Shown here: positions 8,432-16,570 of the stretch, piece by piece
Layout of the letters: every line of letters starts with the position of its first letter
Position numbering within the stretch: position 1 is the first letter of the stretch
Assembly (NCBI GenBank): GCA_029063895.1
Contig: JAIDNJ010000050.1
Coordinates: 1-38,460, forward strand
Length of the DNA stretch: 38,460 nt
Source: Muribaculaceae bacterium
GTDB lineage: Bacteria > Bacteroidota > Bacteroidia > Bacteroidales > Muribaculaceae
Direction: 5' to 3'
Program-made: the position numbers and the translations under genes
The notes under the pieces: model-generated
The model's input: the letters and a program-made list of their open reading frames with translations, nothing else
Databases searched by the model: none
What the model was told of the DNA's origin: nothing

Positions 8432-10309
8432 TTATTCAAACTCAATCATTACCTGATCAGTGTTGACAACATCGTCAGGAGCGACAAAGATACGTTTTAC
8501 AACGCCTTCGATATTTGAGTTAACATCGTTTTCCATCTTCATTGCTTCGTAAACGAGAAGAAGCTGACCTTTCTTGACAGCGTCGCCGGGTTTAACGTTA
8601 ACCGAGATGATGCGGCCACCCATCATTGCTTTCTGAGTAGGACCGGTGATAGGAGCGTCAGCGGCAGCTTTTTCCTCAACTTTGACTTCGGCCGCAGGTG
8701 CTTCGGTTGCTTTCTTGGCATCAAATTCTTCTTTACGACGGTTGCGGAGGAACTTAACAGCAACAGTGGGAAGGAGTTCGAGAAGGAGTTCTTCCTCTCG
8801 GTTAGATGCGAGTTTTACGCCGCCAAATTCGGGAACTTCAGGATTTTCGGGACGTTTATATTTTGAAGTATCATAGGGACGTTCAGTAGCGTCACCTGTA
8901 ATTTGACGACGGAATTCGGGGTCAACCGGAGCCGGAGTCTTACCATATTCACCCTTGACGAGCGAAATAAACTGGTTTGAAGTATTTGAATAGTCGGGAT
9001 TACCTTTCTTGCGGTCGATAGCAAGGTTAACGGCCTGAGCGCCGACAATCTGGCTGGTAGGAGTAACAAGAGGTACCAGACCGGCATCACGACGAACCTT
9101 GGGAATCAGGCGCATAGCGTCATCGAGGAGTTCGCTTGCGTTGAGAGCTTTGAGCTGAGCGACCATGTTCGAATACATACCGCCGGGAACCTCGGCCTCT
9201 TTAACAAGAAGGTTGGGTTTGGGGAAACCGAAGTAGTCTTCGATAGCGTGGCATGCGTCGAGAAGAGCTTCCTCATCGAGATTTTTGGCAGCAGCAATTG
9301 CGGTGTCAAAGAGCGCATCAACTTCGGCGGGAAGTTTGTCGGTGAGGGGATCGAAATGTTTGGGGAATTTATCTTTGTTAAGGTCAAAGTCAGCGAGGTC
9401 ACGACGAGTGTTCTCAAGCTCGGCGCGTATTTTACCGACAGCCTCCATGTTACATTCGACTTCGATACCGAGTTTCTGGCAGAAGATATAAATGAGTTCG
9501 ATTGCAGGAGCAGCCGAACCGCCGCCAAACCACCAGATGTTGGTATCGAGAATGTCAACACCGTTAAGGATAGCCATGAGAGCCGAAGCAAGACCATAGC
9601 CGGGAGTACAGTGGGTGTGGAAGTCAACGGGAACTTTAACCGTTGATTTGAGCTTACCTATGATTGAAGCGGCACGGAGGGGGTTAACAAGGCCCGCCAT
9701 GTCTTTGAGAGTGATGATTTTGGCACCGAGACGTTCCATTTCAACAGCCTTGTTGACAAAATATTCATCAGTGAAAATCTTTTTGGGTTCTTCGGGCTTT
9801 TTACCGAAAAGGCGTGCAAAAAATCCGGGTTTTACAGCAGGAGCATCGTCTTTAGGGTCAACGGTATAGCAGACAGCACCGTCGGCGATACCGCCGAGAC
9901 GGTTAATCATCTTGATTGACTCCTTGACATTGTCAATATCGTTAAGAGCGTCAAAAATACGCATTACATTCAGTCCGTTGTCAATAGCCTCCTTGTAAAA
10001 TCCTTCGAGCACATAGTCGGGATAAGGCACATAGCCAAAGAGGTTACGTCCGCGTGAAAGAGCCGAAAGAAGCGATTTGCCTTTCATAGCCTTTGAAATG
10101 GTACGGAGACGATTCCATGGTGATTCATCAAGGTAGCGCATAACAGAGTCGGGCACTGCACCGCCCCATACTTCCATGATGTAAAATCCTGCATTCTCAT
10201 ACAACGGGAGCAGACGATCGATATTAGCCTGCTTCATACGAGTTGCAAAAAGCGACTGCTGTCCGTCGCGAAGTGTCAGGTCTCTAATTTGCAATTTTCT
10301 GGTTGCCAT
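8432..10309 (-). CDS. oadA: Biotin-dependent pyruvate/oxaloacetate carboxyltransferase (OadA / pyruvate carboxylase subunit B-like) with C-terminal biotinyl domain
   Basis: LTLRDGQQSLFATRM, VDFHTHCTPGYGLA, C-terminal VYEAMKMEND biotinylation motif. Confidence 0.9.
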   Translation of the reverse strand: MATRKLQIRDLTLRDGQQSLFATRMKQANIDRLLPLYENAGFYIMEVWGGAVPDSVMRYLDESPWNRLRTISKAMKGKSLLSALSRGRNLFGYVPYPDYVLEGFYKEAIDNGLNVMRIFDALNDIDNVKESIKMINRLGGIADGAVCYTVDPKDDAPAVKPGFFARLFGKKPEEPKKIFTDEYFVNKAVEMERLGAKIITLKDMAGLVNPLRAASIIGKLKSTVKVPVDFHTHCTPGYGLASALMAILNGVDILDTNIWWFGGGSAAPAIELIYIFCQKLGIEVECNMEAVGKIRAELENTRRDLADFDLNKDKFPKHFDPLTDKLPAEVDALFDTAIAAAKNLDEEALLDACHAIEDYFGFPKPNLLVKEAEVPGGMYSNMVAQLKALNASELLDDAMRLIPKVRRDAGLVPLVTPTSQIVGAQAVNLAIDRKKGNPDYSNTSNQFISLVKGEYGKTPAPVDPEFRRQITGDATERPYDTSKYKRPENPEVPEFGGVKLASNREEELLLELLPTVAVKFLRNRRKEEFDAKKATEAPAAEVKVEEKAAADAPITGPTQKAMMGGRIISVNVKPGDAVKKGQLLLVYEAMKMENDVNSNIEGVVKRIFVAPDDVVNTDQVMIEFE

Positions 10310-10380
10310 TTTTTGTCGGTTTATTTGCTCCGCTTCACGTTTCGAGTCACGGAGTCGGGTTTATAGGTAGGTTAACACCG

Positions 10381-10388
10381 CAAAAATA
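10381..10388 (-). promoter_or_regulatory. Candidate -7 box (TATTTTTG on minus strand) for the carboxyltransferase gene
   Basis: Matches Bacteroidetes TAnnTTTG; the -33 element is weak. Confidence 0.35.
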
Positions 10389-10697
10389 ATACATATTTTT
10401 CACATTAAAGAAATTTTTCATTATTTTTTTTGCTTAATAATGATTTTTCTATTCATTTTGGGTTACCAACCGGTAATAGCGCTCCAACAAACAAATTTAC
10501 AAGCAGTTGTAACGACTTATAATTTGTAGTCCCGGGCCTATTTAGATTGTCCATATAAAGGCTGGCTCTTTATCCTCGTTATCGGGGTCAATATCAATTT
10601 TGACACATATATAATATATGGTACATGACGGCAACTGTTAAAAAGGCATCGTTCAGAGTGTTTTTTATCACCTAATTGCAAAAAAAGAAGAAAAAAT

Positions 10698-10729
10698 GTT
10701 GGTCAGTATTTTTTTTTGTATTACCTTTG
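10698..10729 (+). promoter_or_regulatory. Candidate Bacteroidetes promoter for the small lipoprotein gene
   Basis: TTG-containing -33-like site followed about 20 nt later by TACCTTTG (10722-10729). Confidence 0.5.
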
Positions 10730-10781
10730 CGCTGTTTTTGAAGCTCAAATTATTGTTTTATTATTTAATTATTACACGAAA

Positions 10782-10988
10782 ATGAAAAAGTTAGTTTTAT
10801 CTATCGCTGTAATCGCAGGTATGTCTCTTTTCGCTTGCGGTTCTTCTGAGAAACAGGCTGAAGCCACTGTAGAAGAAGCAGCTCCCGTTGAAGAAGTTGT
10901 AGAAGAAGCAGCTGTTGCTGTTGATTCTGTAGCTGCTGACACTGTAGCAGTTGTAGCTGAAGAAGCTGCTGCTGCCGTTGCTGAATAA
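10782..10988 (+). CDS. Small Ala/Glu/Val-rich lipoprotein
   Basis: Start MKKLVLSIAVIAGMSLFACGSSEKQ with lipobox FAC; remainder low-complexity (A/E/V). Start refined from 10716 to 10782. Confidence 0.75.
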   Translation: MKKLVLSIAVIAGMSLFACGSSEKQAEATVEEAAPVEEVVEEAAVAVDSVAADTVAVVAEEAAAAVAE

Positions 10989-11026
10989 TTCAGGCATCAA
11001 CCAACTAAACAGCACGCATAAAAAGG

Positions 11027-11054
11027 CCGTCCGTCAATAACGGATGGTTTTTTT
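11027..11054 (+). terminator. Terminator after the small lipoprotein gene
   Basis: CCGTCCGT-CAATA-ACGGATGG followed by a T run. Confidence 0.75.
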
Positions 11055-11088
11055 ATTCTCTTTTATTTATCAATCATCACATTTCCCA

Positions 11089-12090
11089 ATGAAATTACGC
11101 ACAATTTTATCAGGCCTGCTTCTTTTATCACTGTCAGTTGTCAACGCAACCGAGCCCGTTAACCTCATCCCTTCAGTACACGGGGTTGTCCGTGCACGAT
11201 ATGAAATCGAAACCGACGGGGGACTCAACCGTTTTCAAGTGAGAAATGCACGTGTCAATGTAGCTGGTAAAATCGCACCCGTCATCAGCTATTTTGTTCA
11301 GATCGACGCCTGTGACCGTGGTAAAATCACATTTCTTGACGCATGGGGGCGTTTTGACGTTTCCAAGGCTCTATACATTCAGGGCGGACAGTTCCGTCAG
11401 CCATTTGGAGTCGACAATTTCCGTCTTCCCGGCGGTTACTACTTTGCCAACCGTTCTTTTCTCGGAAAGATTATAAACAACTACCGGGGTGTCGGTGCCA
11501 AAGCCGGATGGGCTCCCGTAAACATCCCGCTTGACATTCAGGCAGGTTTCTTTAACCAATCGGCCATCGGCGACCACAACGTCTGGAACAAAAGCGTTGC
11601 TTTTGCAAGCAAAGTGACATGGAAACCGGGCAACATGATGTTGTCGACCGGTTATCAATCAATGAAGCGCACCTCCCATATGAGCTATTACGATGCAACA
11701 GTAGGCTGGGGCACCGACGGATGGTATGCTGAGGCCGAATACATGGGCGTAGCCTACAGCCACGATGCCGCTCCGACCTGTCACACATGGGTTACATTTG
11801 TGACCAAGTCTTTCCCGGTCAAAGCCGGCATCTTTAACAAGGCATCGGTGATGGCCCGCTATGACGGCATGACCAACTACAGCAACGGAGCTGTCGGTGA
11901 TGACGGGCTCCTGTCCGTGACCGAGCCCCGTCGCCAACGCGCCACTATCGGCGGACAGCTTTCATATGTATACAAAAGTGTGCACGCCGACCTTCGTCTC
12001 AATTATGAGAAATTTTGGTATCCATCAGCTGTTCAACCAATGATTGGCGACCGCGATAAAATTGTCGCCGAGATGGTCATCAAATTCTGA
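11089..12090 (+). CDS. Porin (phosphate-selective porin O/P-like outer membrane beta-barrel)
   Basis: Signal peptide MKLRTILSGLLLLSLSVVNA; alternating beta-strand pattern; GQFRQPFGVDNF-type OprP/OprO motif; terminal aromatic residue. Confidence 0.75.
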   Translation: MKLRTILSGLLLLSLSVVNATEPVNLIPSVHGVVRARYEIETDGGLNRFQVRNARVNVAGKIAPVISYFVQIDACDRGKITFLDAWGRFDVSKALYIQGGQFRQPFGVDNFRLPGGYYFANRSFLGKIINNYRGVGAKAGWAPVNIPLDIQAGFFNQSAIGDHNVWNKSVAFASKVTWKPGNMMLSTGYQSMKRTSHMSYYDATVGWGTDGWYAEAEYMGVAYSHDAAPTCHTWVTFVTKSFPVKAGIFNKASVMARYDGMTNYSNGAVGDDGLLSVTEPRRQRATIGGQLSYVYKSVHADLRLNYEKFWYPSAVQPMIGDRDKIVAEMVIKF

Positions 12091-12239
12091 CATACGCTAA
12101 ACGTAAATAGTTAAATTTAAAGTTATAGAAAAGACGTGCCTTGTGCATGAATGAAATGTAAACACTTGTTATTCAACCACTACGTGCCAAAATCCCTACA
12201 AAATTAATTGATTAGGGGGATTTAAGGGATTTGAAAAGT

Positions 12240-12463
12240 ATCGTCGGAGACGATAAACAGGTTTAAACCCCATCATGTAGCCCGATAGGGCGTATTGATG
12301 GGGCCGTCTGAGCCTAACCAGGCCTACATCCTCAAGGAGGATGAACCGTGCAAGGGTATTGTTCATCGTCTTCGACGATGGGGTTGAAGGTGAGTCGAAG
12401 AACCCCACCAAGTCGCTGACGCTCCATGGTGGGGTTTAAGGTTGTTATTGGTCTCCGACCAAT
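12240..12463. repeat. Structured intergenic element, copy A (224 bp)
   Basis: Bounded by ATCGTC-GGA-GACGAT and ATTGGTC-TCC-GACCAAT; internal hairpins CATCCTC-AAG-GAGGATG, CATCGTC-TTC-GACGATG, CCCCATCA/TGATGGGG, CCCCACCA/TGGTGGGG; aligns end to end with 23957-24180. Confidence 0.85.
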
Positions 12464-12524
12464 TTTCGCATAATCATGTCCCGACAAATTGGGGGTGACT
12501 TTCTCTATCACTTTTGACTGTCAA

Positions 12525-12695
12525 TCAGTCGTCAACTTTTGAAAAATCTTCTTTTCCAACACCACAAAGAGGACAAACCCAATCGGCAGGGAGATCTTCA
12601 AACGCGGTTCCGGGAGCAATACCGTTATCGGGATCACCTACTTCGGGGTCATAAACCCACTGACAAACGTCACATACATATTTATCCATATTCAT
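12525..12695 (-). CDS. Rubredoxin
   Basis: Read directly from the minus strand: [56 protein letters not shown]; two CxxC metal-binding motifs. Absent from the ORF track because it is shorter than 60 aa. Confidence 0.96.
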   Translation of the reverse strand: MNMDKYVCDVCQWVYDPEVGDPDNGIAPGTAFEDLPADWVCPLCGVGKEDFSKVDD

Positions 12696-12836
12696 TATCT
12701 TTTAAATTATTAATACATTTAATCATTTAATCTATCGGGAATTATAACCTCCCTTTTCCTGTCAAACATTTATTTTAGTCACATTGTTCAACACGTCATC
12801 AACTTTTTATTTTCACTTTTTTTCAACACACATCCA

Positions 12837-12861
12837 AGCTGTATCGCCAAATGATACAGCT
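12837..12861. promoter_or_regulatory. Perfect dyad, candidate operator
   Basis: AGCTGTATC-GCCAAAT-GATACAGCT (9-bp arms, 7-nt spacer), 6 nt upstream of a TATCTTTG -7-like box. Confidence 0.65.
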
Positions 12862-12867
12862 CGCAGC

Positions 12868-12875
12868 TATCTTTG
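12868..12875 (+). promoter_or_regulatory. -7 box TATCTTTG of the AAA+ ATPase gene
   Basis: Matches TAnnTTTG; start codon at 12903. Confidence 0.6.
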
Positions 12876-12902
12876 CATCGTAAACACTAAATCAGAAGTA
12901 AC

Positions 12903-14600
12903 ATGAGGGAATTAAACATCAGAAAGTCAGACGAAAAGACAAACACCATGCAAAAAGAGATTGCAATAACGGCCAAGCCCCGAAACATCCTCGAATCTTT
13001 TGAACACATAGTTGAGCTCGCCGAGGATTCCAACCTCAACAACGACTTCTTTGAAAAAGCCGACCGGCAAATCAAGTATGCCGCGCGCAAACTTAAACTC
13101 TCACCCATGCAGACGGTCCTGCTCTCGCTCTTTGTCGACCGAAGCGAAGACCAACGCATCATGATCTCGGAACTTGCCCGATATACCGGCTGCCGAACAA
13201 CCCGCATCCTACGACTCTCCGACGATATCGATGTCCTTGAAAAGCTCCGCTACGTCAGGGCATCACGCGGAGGAAATTCCCTTCACTATCGTGTCCCGGC
13301 ACCGGTGCTCAAAGCTCTCCGCCAAAATCAACCATACGTCCACACCGAAGAACCTGTCGTCGACACGCAGTCATTCTTTGACCGTTTCAAACGGTTGATA
13401 CAGGAGAAAAAGAACGACGAACTCTCCCACGACGCACTCTCGACCCGTGTCAAAGAGCTGCTCTGCGACATCAAGGATACTGTTTTTGCCACGGCCCTGC
13501 GACGCTGCGATTTTAACGACGAAGACAACCTCCTGTTTGTCTTCATGGCCCACCTCTTTGTCGAGAACAACGACGATAACATCCAGTTTTGTGACATCGA
13601 GGACATCTTTGACGACGAGGAGATACCCGGTTATATAAAAAGAATGTTGAGATCTCACGAATCACAACTTTTCTATAAAAAACTCATCGAGAACGTCAAC
13701 GAGGACGGCATGGCCCGCTCGGACGCCTTCAAGCTTACCGAGGAGACCAAAGAGACAATGCTCTCGGAGCTGAATATCTCTCAGATTGGAAAATCGGAAA
13801 AGGGTCTGATAAAACATGACACCCTCACTGAAAAGAAACTGATTTACAATCGTGCCGAGGCCGAGCAGATTGACGAACTCTCATCAATCCTCTCGGAGGA
13901 ACGCTTCAACCGCGTTCAATCGCGTCTCCGTGAAGCCGGAATGAGACCGGGATTCTGCTGCATATTCTATGGCGCACCCGGCACCGGCAAAACCGAAACC
14001 GTCTACCAGATTGCCCGTCAGACCGGACGTGACATCATGCGTGTCGATGTTGACCGCATCAAAAGCTGTTGGGTTGGCGAAAGCGAAAAGAATATCAAAG
14101 CTCTTTTCACCCGCTATCGCAACATGTGTCGCAACTCGGCCAAAGCACCGATTTTACTTTTCAATGAAGCCGACGCCGTGCTCGGTGTCCGGCTCGAAGG
14201 CGCCTCAAGCGCTGTCGACAAGATGGAAAACTCGATTCAGAACATAATCCTGCAGGAAATGGAAACTCTCGAGGGCATAATGATTGCGACTACCAACCTT
14301 ACCGGTAATCTCGACAAAGCCTTTGAACGACGTTTCCTTTACAAAATCAAGTTTGACAAGCCTACCGTAAAAGCACGTGCCGCCATCTGGCAGACTCTGC
14401 TCAAAGGGCTTACACTCGACCAGGCCGACTCGCTTGCCAATCAATTTGACCTGTCGGGAGGTGAAATCGAAAATATAGCCCGAAAACACACCGTCAATGC
14501 CATTTTGTCGGGCGACAGTTCTATCGACATTCAGGCGATTGCCAAAACCTGCCGAAACGAACGTTTGAACGGAACCGACCGCACTCGCATAGGATTCTGA
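12903..14600 (+). CDS. AAA+ ATPase with N-terminal helical/winged-helix-like region
   Basis: Walker A GAPGTGKTE (13971-13994), Walker B-like ILLFNEADA, sensor IATTN, arginine region FERRF; N-terminal ISELARYTGCRTTRILRLSDDIDVLEKLRYV resembles a wHTH. Confidence 0.9.
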   Translation: MRELNIRKSDEKTNTMQKEIAITAKPRNILESFEHIVELAEDSNLNNDFFEKADRQIKYAARKLKLSPMQTVLLSLFVDRSEDQRIMISELARYTGCRTTRILRLSDDIDVLEKLRYVRASRGGNSLHYRVPAPVLKALRQNQPYVHTEEPVVDTQSFFDRFKRLIQEKKNDELSHDALSTRVKELLCDIKDTVFATALRRCDFNDEDNLLFVFMAHLFVENNDDNIQFCDIEDIFDDEEIPGYIKRMLRSHESQLFYKKLIENVNEDGMARSDAFKLTEETKETMLSELNISQIGKSEKGLIKHDTLTEKKLIYNRAEAEQIDELSSILSEERFNRVQSRLREAGMRPGFCCIFYGAPGTGKTETVYQIARQTGRDIMRVDVDRIKSCWVGESEKNIKALFTRYRNMCRNSAKAPILLFNEADAVLGVRLEGASSAVDKMENSIQNIILQEMETLEGIMIATTNLTGNLDKAFERRFLYKIKFDKPTVKARAAIWQTLLKGLTLDQADSLANQFDLSGGEIENIARKHTVNAILSGDSSIDIQAIAKTCRNERLNGTDRTRIGF

Positions 14601-14630
14601 TACCTACCCAATCGTCAGGTCAACAGAGGA

Positions 14631-14734
14631 TTGGTCGGAGACCAATAACAAGCTTTAACCCCGCCATGGAGCGTCAGCGACTTGGAGGGGACCTACGATG
14701 ACACTTATAAAATACATCGTCGGAGACTATAAAC
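14631..14734. repeat. Structured intergenic element, copy B (inverted, shortened)
   Basis: ATTGGTCGGAGACCAATAACAAGCTTTAACCCCGCCATGGAGCGTCAGCGACTTGGAGGGG is the reverse complement of the right end of copies A and C; ends with ATCGTCGGAGACTATAAAC. Confidence 0.75.
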
Positions 14735-14782
14735 CCACCCTGTCAAAGAAGTCAATGGATCTGATTGCGGGCGTTGCCCGAA

Positions 14783-14808
14783 TAGGACGTGATGTATCAC
14801 GCCCCTAC
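14783..14808. repeat. Imperfect palindrome TAGGACGTGATGTATCACGCCCCTA
   Basis: Inverted arms around CGTGA-TGTA-TCACG. Confidence 0.55.
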
Positions 14809-14834
14809 CAAATATTGAAATTCAATTAATTAAG

Positions 14835-14860
14835 GTAGGACGCGATATTTCGCGTCCTAC
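14835..14860. repeat. Perfect palindrome GTAGGACGCGA-TATT-TCGCGTCCTAC
   Basis: 11-bp perfect arms; no T run adjacent. Confidence 0.8.
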
Positions 14861-14958
14861 ACATCTTCAGAGATAATGAATCCAAATTATTAGTGGAGTC
14901 ATTGAACAAATATAGACGCGATAGTGTACGGCTTATTTTAGTACACCATCTTATACGC

Positions 14959-16569
14959 TTATACGGTTACTTTTTCTTGTTGTCTGTCACGCAAGACCAT
15001 ACGTCTGAACAACCGGCGTATCGTTTCCCATTTGGGAAATATCGCTGCCGGTCTTACCGGACCGTAACTGATTATTATTATCGCAAGAAAGACAACAGCT
15101 ACCAAAAGCAACCACCCATAAATCTCTTTCATCGACACCACAAGCGCCTGTAACCCGACCATCCCGGCAAGCTCGCCCATCGGTATATGGTCTATCGCAG
15201 GATTGGACGCTGTCATAACCGAACCAAGCAGCGAAAAATTCTTTGCTACCGTATGGCTCAGTAACTCCCCTATCAACGCAGGCCCGAGTGTGGCTCCCAT
15301 CACCGCTCCGGTAAAACCGTTTACAGTCAATGCCTGAGGGAATACCTGAAACGGCAACCCACTCTGTACTATCGATGTCAGGAACACAATAGAGATGATT
15401 ACCGATGCTGCCCCACGGAAAAACAGCGGAACAAACAGCATCTCTTTTTCTATGCCATAATCAATAAAGAAATAAAACCAGCCAAGATAGACGGCTGCCA
15501 GTGCAAAAGCGATGACAGTCATTGTCTTGTAGCGCCATTTGCGCAGGGCAAATGTCACATATGTAAGTCCACACCCGGCTACGATTCCGGCAAATACATA
15601 CCAGTTCAGGTCAATCATATTTGTTTCGTCAAAACCGAGAATCGACGCCGCATATGTATGCTCGAACACATGCTCGGTAGCCATCAACGTGAAAAACACA
15701 AGATAGATGCCGGTTGCCCTGATAACGTTGCGGTTAAGCAGTGCATTAAATGAGATATAGGGATGATGCAGAAAGGTAGCACGCCAAAGGTTGACTGCCA
15801 CAAAAGCGATACCGGCCACAGTGGCATATCTTATCTCGGCACTCTCCCACCAGTCATAAAAGTTGCCATACACACATACAAATGTGAAACAGAGCATGCA
15901 GCCGGCCCACAAAATGGATCCGATCCAATCAATGCCAAGCAACGGGATGAACATTGGCCCCCTCACCGGTTTCACCAATATGAGGACCATCAGCATCATC
16001 AGTCCGAGTAATGCTGTCATTATCCAGTGCATATACTCCCAGTGTCCCGCAAAGGCGGCATAGACCGTTGCCATACCGCTAAGCTGGATAACTCCGTCGA
16101 CAATCAGATAAACATAGCAGAAAAATACCGACATGTCGCGCACCGGCGTGAGCCACAACTGGATTGTAGAGTTACACGCCAGCGTAGCCTGCATCCTGAA
16201 CCAACCGGCCACAAGACAGGTTAACACCAACACCGGCACCGATGTCGTGACAGCACATATCCAGTTGGCAGCTATCAACACCGCCCCCGCCGCGAGAAGC
16301 TGCGTGCGGTTTGAAAAGCGGAATTTTATCCTGAACATCACCGCGAAATTTATCGACAGGCCTATCAGAGATGCATATCCGGCCATGAGAATATCCTCCT
16401 GCATCAATGCCGTGGTACCGACCATATCTGACGCGGCAGCCAGATAAAGTCCGCCCGAAAACTGAATAATCAGGACAAAAAAGATAAACAGCCACGGTTT
16501 GAGCCGTCGCGGTATATAATTAGGTATATCAGGGATGTCAAATGGTCCCTGAGGAGCATTCCACGCCAT
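14959..16569 (-). CDS. MFS multidrug transporter (EmrB/QacA-like)
   Basis: About 14 hydrophobic segments; downstream partner of HlyD and TolC genes. Confidence 0.88.
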   Translation of the reverse strand: MAWNAPQGPFDIPDIPNYIPRRLKPWLFIFFVLIIQFSGGLYLAAASDMVGTTALMQEDILMAGYASLIGLSINFAVMFRIKFRFSNRTQLLAAGAVLIAANWICAVTTSVPVLVLTCLVAGWFRMQATLACNSTIQLWLTPVRDMSVFFCYVYLIVDGVIQLSGMATVYAAFAGHWEYMHWIMTALLGLMMLMVLILVKPVRGPMFIPLLGIDWIGSILWAGCMLCFTFVCVYGNFYDWWESAEIRYATVAGIAFVAVNLWRATFLHHPYISFNALLNRNVIRATGIYLVFFTLMATEHVFEHTYAASILGFDETNMIDLNWYVFAGIVAGCGLTYVTFALRKWRYKTMTVIAFALAAVYLGWFYFFIDYGIEKEMLFVPLFFRGAASVIISIVFLTSIVQSGLPFQVFPQALTVNGFTGAVMGATLGPALIGELLSHTVAKNFSLLGSVMTASNPAIDHIPMGELAGMVGLQALVVSMKEIYGWLLLVAVVFLAIIIISYGPVRPAAIFPKWETIRRLFRRMVLRDRQQEKVTV

Positions 16570-16570
16570 A

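Noticed and set aside
12196-12411. Minus-strand ORF sharing ALSG..G.K.VYRLRR with the ORF at 23928-24128, possible conserved small protein family
   Set aside because: Both ORFs lie inside copies A and C of the structured repeat; similarity is limited to the shared repeat DNA and the rest diverges, so the repeat explains it better than coding.
12240-14860. CRISPR array
   Set aside because: Repeats are palindromic, variable, not regularly spaced, and no cas genes are present.
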